From Kiritimatiellia bacterium (lineage in GTDB: Bacteria > Verrucomicrobiota > Kiritimatiellia > RFP12 > UBA1067), in the NCBI GenBank assembly GCA_017959645.1, contig JAGDAE010000164.1, positions 1 to 10,348 on the forward strand: a DNA stretch of 10,348 bases. Direction: 5' to 3'. The number at the start of each line of letters is the position of its first letter. Positions within the stretch are counted from its first letter, which is position 1. This document shows, piece after piece, positions 1 through 7,287 of the stretch. The notes under the pieces were generated by a model. The model was not told where the DNA came from. It saw only the letters and a list, made by a program, of their open reading frames with translations, and did no database searches. The translations under genes were made by a program, and so were the position numbers.

Positions 1-1340
1 AAGGCACGGTAAGAAGCCGTCTGCACTACGCGAAAGAGGCGCTGTACGCGATGCTCAGCGATACGGAGCTGTCGCCCGATTTCACCGAGCGGCTCATCAA
101 GGCGACCAGGCCGAAAACATGGCTGTTCCGCCGCAGTTCGGTGGCGTCGGCCGTCGCGGTGTTCGGTTTTCTCGCGTTTGCCGCCGGGTCGGCCGTGGTG
201 TTGGGGCGTTCCGGGGCGTCGGCCCTCGACAGGCGCACGGCGGGCAGACAGTCCGCGCCGGCGCCGGCGGAGACGGGATTGTGGAAGATGGCGGGGAATG
301 TTTCGCTTTTCGATGCGGAATCGGACGAGATCGACCGTGCGGTGGAGGGAGGACTGAGGTATATCGCATCCCAGCAGCGGGAAAACGGGAGTTTCGGCTG
401 GCAGTGGGGCGAGTCGGCGGCGATTCCGGCTCTCGCCGGCATGGCTTGTCTCTCGAAAGGCCATCTGCCGGGTACCGAGCCGTACGGGAAGGTGGTCGAA
501 CGGTGTCTCGATTACGTCTTTTCCGTCGCGGACATGCGCGACCAGGCGCCGTACCGCGGGTACATGGGCGCAGCCGGCGACGGCAGGATGTACGCCCATT
601 CGATAGCGACGCTGTTCCTGTCGGAGATGAGCGGCATGGTCGACATCGAGCGGCAGAAAAAGATCGATGCTCTGTTGCCGTTCGCGGTAAAGGTTATCCT
701 CGATGCGCAGAGCCACCCGAAAAACGACGGTTCGCACATGGGCGGCTGGCGGTACACCCCCGATGCCGCCGACAGCGACCTTTCCTGCAGCGGCTGGGCG
801 CTGATGGCTCTGAGAAGCGCCCGCTTGAACGGTGCGCTGATGCCTCCAGACGCAATCGAGAAGGCGGTTTTGTACATCAAGCGCAGCCAGCGCGAAGGCG
901 ACGGTGCCTTCGGCTACCAGGGGGCGAACGGTGGATACGCCGAGACGCTTTCTGGCGCCGGGATACTTTGTCTCGAGCTGTGCGGGCGACATCTCGATCC
1001 TTGTTCGCTGAAGGCGGCGGATTTCGTGAGAAAAACGTTCCGTGCGGCGCTCGCCGGCAACGGTGCGACCTACTACGCTCTCTACTACACTTCGCAAGGT
1101 CTGTTCCAGGTCGGCGGCGAGGCGTGGAGAGAGTTCGAGGCGTGGATGTACGGCGAATTCATGCGCCGGCAGAACGCCGACGGCTCGTGGCAGGGCGGCG
1201 GCAGCGACGCCCAGAGCCCGGTCTACAGCACGGCGATGACGACGCTCGCGCTTACCGTTCCGTATCGAATGCTGCCGATCTATCAGCGCGACGAGACGGT
1301 CGACGCGGAAGAAGAGCAAATCCAGGGAGAACAGAAATGA
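1..1340 (+). CDS. ECF sigma factor C-terminus fused to a membrane-anchored prenyltransferase/squalene-cyclase-like repeat protein (5' partial)
   Basis: The frame is open from the left edge (first full codon at 3) to TGA at 1338-1340. Codons 3-44 read GTVRSRLHYAKEAL, the hallmark end of ECF sigma-70 region 4.2, and continue without a stop. Counting the Met at 51 as residue 1, an Arg-rich cytoplasmic linker (to about 28) is followed by one membrane helix (about 31-52) and a Pro/Ala-rich stretch. The repeat domain (about 95-410) has QW-like motifs: QQRENGSF (108-115), GGWRY (231-235) and QNADGSW (374-380). DSDLSCSGW (241-249) and the ending LPIYQR (408-413) match my memory of the family often found beside moxR in planctomycetes and relatives. 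The cyclase acid motif DxDD is not seen, so cyclase activity is doubtful. Topology is predicted as sigma in the cytoplasm and repeats in the periplasm. The Met at 51 has only a weak AAGAGG 11 bases upstream, so a separate gene starting there is a less likely alternative. Confidence 0.88.
   Translation, partial: GTVRSRLHYAKEALYAMLSDTELSPDFTERLIKATRPKTWLFRRSSVASAVAVFGFLAFAAGSAVVLGRSGASALDRRTAGRQSAPAPAETGLWKMAGNVSLFDAESDEIDRAVEGGLRYIASQQRENGSFGWQWGESAAIPALAGMACLSKGHLPGTEPYGKVVERCLDYVFSVADMRDQAPYRGYMGAAGDGRMYAHSIATLFLSEMSGMVDIERQKKIDALLPFAVKVILDAQSHPKNDGSHMGGWRYTPDAADSDLSCSGWALMALRSARLNGALMPPDAIEKAVLYIKRSQREGDGAFGYQGANGGYAETLSGAGILCLELCGRHLDPCSLKAADFVRKTFRAALAGNGATYYALYYTSQGLFQVGGEAWREFEAWMYGEFMRRQNADGSWQGGGSDAQSPVYSTAMTTLALTVPYRMLPIYQRDETVDAEEEQIQGEQK
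1324..1330 (+). promoter_or_regulatory. Ribosome binding site of the MoxR gene
   Basis: AGGGAGA lies 6 bases before ATG 1337, inside the end of the preceding gene. It fixes the MoxR start at 1337, where the ATG overlaps the upstream TGA as ATGA, rather than at the in-frame Met at 1349. The arrangement implies translational coupling between the two genes. Confidence 0.75.
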
Positions 1341-2356
1341 ATACGAAGATGAACGCCGACGACGTGAAGCGCGTCGAGATTCTGCACGGCAAGTTTGCCG
1401 AGATGAAAGAGCAGATCGCCAAGGTCGTGATCGGCCAGGACGAAATGATCGACCAGGTCCTTACCGCGATATTCGCGCGCGGACATGCGCTGCTGACCGG
1501 CGTTCCGGGGCTTGCGAAGACGCTTCTCGTGAGAACGATCGCCGACGTTCTCGATCTCGGGTTCAAGCGCGTGCAGTTCACGCCAGACTTGATGCCCGCC
1601 GACATAACCGGAACCGACGTTCTCGACGAAGACAGGGCGACCGGGCAGCACGTGTTCCGGTTCGTGAAAGGCCCGGTCTTCGCCAACATGCTTCTGGCGG
1701 ACGAGATAAACCGTACTCCGCCAAAGACCCAGGCGGCGCTGCTCGAAGCCATGCAGGAGCATTGCGTGACCGTCGGTTCCGCCTCGTATCCGCTGCCCGA
1801 ACCGTTTTTCGTGCTTGCCACGCAGAATCCGATCGAGCAGGAGGGTACGTATCCGCTCCCGGAGGCCCAGCTCGACCGTTTCTTCTTCAACATCAAAGTG
1901 GACTATCCGTCGCGCGACGAAGAATGCCGCATTCTCCGCGCGACGACCGGCGCCGGCGGGGAAAAGCCGGCTAAGGTGCTCGCGGCAGAGGACATAATGG
2001 CGCTTCAGGACGTCGTACGCCGCGTTCCGGTTGCCGATCACGTGATCGAATATGCCGCCGATTTCGTCCGCGCCACGCGTCCGCACGACGCGACCGCGCC
2101 GGAATTCGTCAAGGAACTCGTGAGCTGGGGAGCCGGTCCGCGCGCCGGAATGTCGCTCGTGACCGCCGCCAAGGCGCGCGCTATTCTGCAGGGGCGCGCA
2201 TACGCGATAACCGAGGACGTGAAATGGGCGGCCTATCCGGTCATGCGCCACCGCATCGCCACGACATTCAACGCCGAGGCCGCCGGGATTTCCGCCGACG
2301 ATGTCATCAGGCGCCTTCTCGACAAGGTGAAGGGCCGCGAAGAGCTCGACGTCTGA
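1337..2356 (+). CDS. moxR: MoxR-family AAA+ ATPase
   Basis: This 339-residue protein has the usual length and full motif set of the MoxR family (AAA_3 core plus lid). Visible motifs are Walker A GVPGLAKT (55-62), the FTPDLMPADITG segment (81-92), Walker B MLLADEIN (118-125), sensor 1 ATQNP (161-165), an EAQLDRF arginine-finger segment (176-182), and GAGPRA (265-270) at the sensor 2 position. All catalytic residues look intact. There is no signal peptide or membrane helix, so it is cytoplasmic. MoxR ATPases are ring-forming and work with vWA-domain partners to assemble, activate or insert cofactors into client complexes. The two genes that follow both encode vWA-type proteins, the classic arrangement. 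The client cannot be read from the sequence. The start overlaps the upstream stop (ATGA). The family call is very secure; the symbol is used at family level only. Confidence 0.98.
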   Translation: MNTKMNADDVKRVEILHGKFAEMKEQIAKVVIGQDEMIDQVLTAIFARGHALLTGVPGLAKTLLVRTIADVLDLGFKRVQFTPDLMPADITGTDVLDEDRATGQHVFRFVKGPVFANMLLADEINRTPPKTQAALLEAMQEHCVTVGSASYPLPEPFFVLATQNPIEQEGTYPLPEAQLDRFFFNIKVDYPSRDEECRILRATTGAGGEKPAKVLAAEDIMALQDVVRRVPVADHVIEYAADFVRATRPHDATAPEFVKELVSWGAGPRAGMSLVTAAKARAILQGRAYAITEDVKWAAYPVMRHRIATTFNAEAAGISADDVIRRLLDKVKGREELDV

Positions 2357-2363
2357 ACGGCGA

Positions 2364-3281
2364 ATGGAAAACGCCTCGTACATGAAATGGCTGCCGCCGC
2401 AGGCGCTCGAGACGGCCGGAAGGCTCGAGTTCCTCGCGCGCGGCACCGTCGACGGATTCGTCTCGGGAAAGCACAAAAGCTCCCGCAAGGGCGCGTCGGT
2501 GGAATTTTCCGAACACCGCCAGTACGTATCGGGCGACGACCTGAGAAATCTCGACTGGAAGCTCGTCGCCCGCCGCCAGCGCCTTTACGTGAAACAGTAT
2601 GTCGACGAAACGAATCTGCGGGCGACGATAGTGCTCGACACCTCCGGTTCGATGGCCTACGGCGGACGGTTCGCCGCCGACGGGCTGAACAAGCTCGACT
2701 ACGCCAAATATCTCACCGCCACGCTCGCCTATCTGCTCGTCGGCCAGCAGGACGCGGCCGGTTTCGTCTCCTACGACACCAAGATAGGATCGTTCATTCC
2801 GGCCAAGTCCTCTCCGGCGCAGGTCAGGCACATTCTGGAGAAGCTCGATACTATCGGACCCGGCGGAGAGACCGACATGGCGGCGGTTCTCCACGAAATC
2901 GCCGAACGCATTCCGCGCCGCAGCGTGGTTTTTGTCCTCAGCGATTTCTATTCGGAACCCAATGCGCTCGTCCGTGCGCTAAGGCATCTGCGCTTCCGCC
3001 ACCACGAGGTGGTTGCGCTGCAGATAGTCGATCCCGACGAGGCGCGGTTTCCGTTCGATAATCTCAAGCGGTTCGAGGATCTCGAGAGCGGCGCGGTTCT
3101 CGACGTCGACGCGAGAGCGGTCAGGGCGGACTACCGCGAACGGTTCGCAAAGCATATGGGCGAGATCAGACACGCCTGCGGCGAGATGCGCATAACCCAC
3201 GAAACGCTCTTGACGTCCAGAAAATTCCATCGCGCGCTTGCGGACGTGCTGGTCGGATACCGTCGCGCGGGAGGGCGCTGA
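2364..3281 (+). CDS. DUF58 family protein with vWA-type MIDAS
   Basis: This 305-residue protein is encoded 7 bases after moxR. The N-terminal half holds the DUF58 signature: GKHKSSRKGASVEFSEHR (35-52), then YVSGDDLRNLDWK (54-66). A vWA-like fold follows, with MIDAS DTSGSM (92-97), a Thr in GGETD (167-171) and an Asp in LSDF (192-195), so the metal-binding set looks complete. No membrane helix or signal peptide is seen, and the protein is likely cytoplasmic. DUF58 proteins almost always sit next to MoxR ATPases and are taken to be their partners or adaptors; the exact biochemical role is not established. The start at 2364 is chosen for closeness to the upstream stop, but it lacks a convincing Shine-Dalgarno sequence. 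Met at 2382 (residue 7) is a possible alternative. Initiation probably depends on ribosomes finishing moxR. Confidence 0.96.
   Translation: MENASYMKWLPPQALETAGRLEFLARGTVDGFVSGKHKSSRKGASVEFSEHRQYVSGDDLRNLDWKLVARRQRLYVKQYVDETNLRATIVLDTSGSMAYGGRFAADGLNKLDYAKYLTATLAYLLVGQQDAAGFVSYDTKIGSFIPAKSSPAQVRHILEKLDTIGPGGETDMAAVLHEIAERIPRRSVVFVLSDFYSEPNALVRALRHLRFRHHEVVALQIVDPDEARFPFDNLKRFEDLESGAVLDVDARAVRADYRERFAKHMGEIRHACGEMRITHETLLTSRKFHRALADVLVGYRRAGGR
3269..3275 (+). promoter_or_regulatory. Ribosome binding site of the BatA/vWA fusion gene
   Basis: GGGAGGG lies 7 bases before ATG 3283 and overlaps the last codons of the DUF58 gene. It decides the start. The frame is open further upstream (Met at 3238), but that would place a charged, non-BatA-like extension before the first membrane helix and overlap the DUF58 gene by 44 bases. 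Confidence 0.8.
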
Positions 3282-3282
3282 C

Positions 3283-6200
3283 ATGTCGTTTTTCGCCCCT
3301 TGGATGCTGCTTGGGCTTTTCGCGGCCGCGATTCCGGCAATTCTCCATCTGGTCCGCAAGCGCAGCGCCGACCGGGTGGCGTGGGGAGCGTGGATGTTTC
3401 TCGCCGACACGCTGGTCAAGAAGCGCCGCAAACTTCTGATCGAGGACATGGTCTTGATGGCGATTCGCACTCTTGCGATCGTCTTCGCCTCTCTCGCGTT
3501 CGCGCGGCCGTTCCTTCCCGAAGTGGATTTCTTCGGCGGGCGCGGAACCGACAAGGACGTCGCGCTGGTGTTCGACGTGTCCGCGTCGATGAATCTCGCC
3601 GGTCCCGACGGCGCAAGCCCGTTCGAGCGCGCCAAGGAAGAGGCGGAAAAGCTCGTCAAGCTCTCTCCCCGCGGCACGGCGTTCGCGGTTCTGGCGGGAG
3701 ACCGCACCCCGGTTATCCTGACGCCGTCGCCGATTTCGTCGAAGCGGGAAGTTCTCGATCTGATCGGCTCTCTGGAGCCTGGGTCCGGCGCGATGGACGC
3801 TCCACGCACGCTCGCGGCGGCTGGCGAGGTCCTTTCCGGCGGCGGCAATCCGGCGAAAGAGGTCGTGATCTACGGCGACGGGCAGGCGTATGGTTGGCGC
3901 GCCGGCGACAGCGCCGAATGGAAGCGGGTCGAGCGGATATTCTCCCGCTTCGACCGCCGTCCGCCGGTGATATGGCGCACTCTCGAAGGCCCGGACGGCG
4001 TGCGCAACGCCGCGATAGCCGGCGTTGCGCCTTCGCGCCGGATAGTCGGCACCGACCGCCCGGTATCTTTCGCGGTCACCGTAGTGAATTCCGGTTCCGA
4101 GGCGTTTTCGCCAGGCGAAGCGGTGTTTTCGGTCGACGGAGTCGAGGACTCGCGCGTTCCGGTCGGGCAGATTCTGCCGGGGATGTCGCGGACGTTCTCG
4201 TTCAGCCATGCTTTCGAGACCGGCGGACGCCACGATACGCTCTTCTCGCTGACCGCCGCCGACGATATCGCTTCGGATTCGGCCGTCTCGAATTCGGTGG
4301 ACGCGATCGACCGGCTTGGCGTGGTGCTGGTCGACGGATCGCCGCAGGCGACCGGATTCGCCCGCCCTGGCGCGTTCGTCGAGGCGGCGCTAAGGCCGGA
4401 AATCGCCGGGACCAACCTGGAATTTCTCGTTTCGGCCAAGACGGTCGGCGCGGACGGGCTCGAGGACTCTTCCGTGTTCGAAGGTTGCGCGGTGGCGATA
4501 CTGTGCGACGTTCCGTCGATGTCGCCGAAAGCGGTGACCAACCTTTCCTCCTTCGTGGACGCCGGCGGAGGGTTGCTCGCGATCGCCGGTCCGGATGCGA
4601 CCGGCGCCTATTCCACCAACAGCGTCTTCGCCGCCGCGATCACGAACTGGAACGGAAAGCTGAAGGACGTCGCCGTCGAAGGCGCGCCGGTCGCCGGCAG
4701 GGCTGGCATACCCGAAGAGCTTCTCGTCGGCGGTTTCGACGTCATCGCCAGATTCTCCGATTCGGCTCCAGCCGTCGTCGCCAAAAACTTCGGCAGGGGC
4801 AAAAGCGCGGTTTCGGCGTTCCCGTTTTCGCTCGAATGGACCGCGTTTCCGGCGCGTCCCGAATTCGTGCCTTTCGTCCACGAGCTCGTCTATTCGCTCG
4901 CCGCCACCAATTCCGTGGCGATCGACGAGGACGTGAAATGGCGTTCGCGCGAAGGGGATCTCAAGGCGATGACGCGCGACGAGGCGGATGCGGTTTCGGC
5001 GTTTGTCGATCTCGGCATCGCGCGCAGCGCCGGCGATGCGCTCTCCGCCGTCGTCGGCAGAAGCTTCGGCGCGGAGATATGGCGTCCTTTCGCGATCGCC
5101 GCGCTGCTGCTCGTCGTCGCCGAGCTGCTGTTCTGCCGCCGTCTCGACGCCGGGCGCGGCGGCAGGGTGCGGTCGGCGCCGAGGTTCGTCCTCCGCACGC
5201 TGTCGTTCCTCGCGATAATATGGATGCTTCTCCACATCTGCTGGCGTCATGATTTCACCCGCGAGATCCACCGCCGCGTGGCGGTGGTGACCGACGCGTC
5301 GCGCTCGATGTCGCAGGCCGACGACGCGACAAACGGTGTCGAGCGCCGCACGGTCGCGACCAATCTGGCGGCGTCGATCGAATCTTCGCTTTCCGCCCGC
5401 TACGACGTGGAACCGTTCGAGTTCGGCGGAGAAACCACTTCGTTCGCGGATGCGCTCGAGACGGTTCTCGACCGGATACCGTCTGAGGAATTGGCAGGTG
5501 CGGTCTTTCTCACCGACGGGCGCTCTACCGACGACACGGTCCCCGAGGCCGCCGCGCGGAGGTTCGCGAGACTCGGGGCGAAGATATGCTCGGTCGTGAT
5601 CGGCAGCGAGTCCAACCGCGCCGATGTCGCGATCGAGTCGGTCCGCGCCGCCGAAAACGTGTTTCTCGGCGACAAGGTCAGGGTTTCGGCGACGGTGAGA
5701 GCCGACATGCTCGCCGGCAGGCGGGTGGCCGTAAAGTTCCTCGAAGGCGAAAACGAGATCGAGCGCCGCGAATTCTCCATCGACTCCGACTCGTGGACGA
5801 AAGAGGTCCGCTTCGTCCGCGACCCGGAAGGAAAGGGCGTTCTGCGCTATTCGGTCGCGCTCGAGCCGCCGGAGGAGGATTCGGAACCGGAGAACGACGC
5901 CTGGCCGTTCGAGGTGTCGGTTTCCGACGACCGCACAAACGTGCTGATGGCCGACTCGCGTCCGCGCTGGGAGTTTCGCTATCTGCGCAACCTGCTGTAC
6001 GCTCGCGACAAGTCGGTGCATCTGCAGTACGTCCTTGCCGAACCTGACCGCATATCCGGAGTCGTCGCTCCCGACGCGCCGGAGGCGGACGCGTCCCGTC
6101 CCTTCGGCGAGGCGGAAGCCGGGCGGCTGCCGTCGAAGCGCGAAGACTGGCGCAAGTTCGACATCATCGTGCTCGGCGATCTCGGCGCGGACACGATAGG

Positions 6201-7287
6201 TCCGCGGGAAGCGGATGACATCAAGTACTGCGTCGAGGAGCGCGGAGCGATGCTGGTGGTCGTAGCCGGCGAAAGGCACATGCCGCGCGAGTTCGCCGCG
6301 GGCGCGCTTGCCGACCTTCTGCCCGTCGCCTGCACGAACGCCGCCGGCGAGGTTGTCGCGACATGGCGCGGAATCGCGACTTCGTTCGCGCTTACGCCGT
6401 CCGGCGCGGGGCATCCGGCGACTTCGCTCGCGCCTTCCGCGTCGGAAAACGACCGCATCTGGAGCTCGCTGCTGCCTGCGCGCTCGCGCCTGACCGGACT
6501 TTCGGTGAAGCCCGGCGCCGAAGTCCTTCTTTTCGCCGCCGATTCCACGGCCGCCGCCGCTCCGCTGCTGACGGTGCGCGAGACAGGCCGCGGCAAAGTC
6601 GTGTTTCTGGCGACTGACGAGACCTGGCACTTGCGGTACCGCAAGGGCGATGCGTACCACCACCGGTTCTGGGGAAATCTGTTCAAATGGGGTTCGGGCG
6701 AAAAGCTTCGCGAGGGCAATCTCCACGCGCGGGCCGGAACGGACCGGCTGCGCTACGCGCCAGGCGACACGGTACGGATCTCGGCGAAATTCCTCGACTC
6801 CGGCTTCCTGCCGGTCGCAAAGGCGAAACCGCGCGCCGAAATCGTCGCTCCGGACGGGAAAGCGCGTACGGTGGAGCTTGTGCGGCGCGACGAAACGGGG
6901 GCGTACTACGAGGGGACATTCGATTCCACCGGCGAGGAGGGCGAATATACGGCGACGATATTCTCCGACCGCGCCCGGCGCGAACTCGGCGACGACTGGC
7001 CCGATCGGCTTGCCGTATCGTTCCGTGTCGACCGGGCGGCGGCTCCGGTAGAGTTCGCGCACACGAGCGCCGACCGCTCGCTTCCGGACCGGCTCGCCGG
7101 GCTCACCGGCGGAGAGGTCTGCGGCGTCGACGGCGTTTCGGCGCTCGACGGCGCGTTCGGCGCCGGCAAGAGCGAGGTTTCCGAGCATGTCGAAACCCCG
7201 GTCTGGAACCACTGGTCCGCGCTTGCCGTTTTCGTGGCGTCGCTCGCGCTCGCGTGGATTTCGCGCAAGCGGAAAGGTCTGGCATGA
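3283..7287 (+). CDS. Fused BatA-like vWA protein and vWA/glutamine-amidotransferase-like membrane protein
   Basis: 1334 residues, one base after the DUF58 stop. N-terminal half: BatA-type pair of membrane helices (about 5-22 and 56-74), first vWA domain with DVSASM (98-103), a CARDB/Ig-like domain (about 258-340), a GATase-like fold (about 400-560) and a helix at 602-622. A basic loop (about 623-638) and a helix (635-654) begin the second half: vWA domain with DASRSM (671-676), TTS (718-720) and TDG (744-746); an Ig-like region (about 780-870); a second GATase-like fold (about 884-1135) with the family-typical YHHRFWG (1125-1131); an Ig/MG-like domain (about 1143-1230); and a final helix (about 1311-1327) ending in basic residues. 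Positive charges place all soluble domains in the periplasm, with five helices. In related genomes the halves are usually two adjacent genes. No GATase nucleophile Cys is seen, so binding rather than catalysis is likely. Its probable role is as vWA partner or scaffold of the MoxR system. Confidence 0.93.
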   Translation: MSFFAPWMLLGLFAAAIPAILHLVRKRSADRVAWGAWMFLADTLVKKRRKLLIEDMVLMAIRTLAIVFASLAFARPFLPEVDFFGGRGTDKDVALVFDVSASMNLAGPDGASPFERAKEEAEKLVKLSPRGTAFAVLAGDRTPVILTPSPISSKREVLDLIGSLEPGSGAMDAPRTLAAAGEVLSGGGNPAKEVVIYGDGQAYGWRAGDSAEWKRVERIFSRFDRRPPVIWRTLEGPDGVRNAAIAGVAPSRRIVGTDRPVSFAVTVVNSGSEAFSPGEAVFSVDGVEDSRVPVGQILPGMSRTFSFSHAFETGGRHDTLFSLTAADDIASDSAVSNSVDAIDRLGVVLVDGSPQATGFARPGAFVEAALRPEIAGTNLEFLVSAKTVGADGLEDSSVFEGCAVAILCDVPSMSPKAVTNLSSFVDAGGGLLAIAGPDATGAYSTNSVFAAAITNWNGKLKDVAVEGAPVAGRAGIPEELLVGGFDVIARFSDSAPAVVAKNFGRGKSAVSAFPFSLEWTAFPARPEFVPFVHELVYSLAATNSVAIDEDVKWRSREGDLKAMTRDEADAVSAFVDLGIARSAGDALSAVVGRSFGAEIWRPFAIAALLLVVAELLFCRRLDAGRGGRVRSAPRFVLRTLSFLAIIWMLLHICWRHDFTREIHRRVAVVTDASRSMSQADDATNGVERRTVATNLAASIESSLSARYDVEPFEFGGETTSFADALETVLDRIPSEELAGAVFLTDGRSTDDTVPEAAARRFARLGAKICSVVIGSESNRADVAIESVRAAENVFLGDKVRVSATVRADMLAGRRVAVKFLEGENEIERREFSIDSDSWTKEVRFVRDPEGKGVLRYSVALEPPEEDSEPENDAWPFEVSVSDDRTNVLMADSRPRWEFRYLRNLLYARDKSVHLQYVLAEPDRISGVVAPDAPEADASRPFGEAEAGRLPSKREDWRKFDIIVLGDLGADTIGPREADDIKYCVEERGAMLVVVAGERHMPREFAAGALADLLPVACTNAAGEVVATWRGIATSFALTPSGAGHPATSLAPSASENDRIWSSLLPARSRLTGLSVKPGAEVLLFAADSTAAAAPLLTVRETGRGKVVFLATDETWHLRYRKGDAYHHRFWGNLFKWGSGEKLREGNLHARAGTDRLRYAPGDTVRISAKFLDSGFLPVAKAKPRAEIVAPDGKARTVELVRRDETGAYYEGTFDSTGEEGEYTATIFSDRARRELGDDWPDRLAVSFRVDRAAAPVEFAHTSADRSLPDRLAGLTGGEVCGVDGVSALDGAFGAGKSEVSEHVETPVWNHWSALAVFVASLALAWISRKRKGLA
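7271..7277 (+). promoter_or_regulatory. Ribosome binding site of the DUF4175-like gene
   Basis: GGAAAGG lies 6 bases before ATG 7284, within the last codons of the preceding gene. With the ATGA stop/start overlap it fixes the start at 7284 and indicates translational coupling. Confidence 0.75.

Noticed and set aside
119..1336. Upstream extension of the MoxR frame to a Met at 119, giving a 745-residue protein.
   Set aside because: The extra 406 residues are an Arg/Gly-rich shadow of gene 1. The strong ribosome site at 1324-1330 and the MoxR family length fix the start at 1337.
51..1340. Calling gene 1 a functional terpene/squalene cyclase.
   Set aside because: The DxDD acid motif is not visible, the domain is predicted extracytoplasmic, and the neighbours are a MoxR/vWA system rather than isoprenoid genes.
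3238..3282. Start of the BatA/vWA fusion at Met 3238.
   Set aside because: It would overlap the DUF58 gene and add a charged leader before the first membrane helix. ATG 3283 has GGGAGGG at ideal spacing and begins like other BatA-type proteins.
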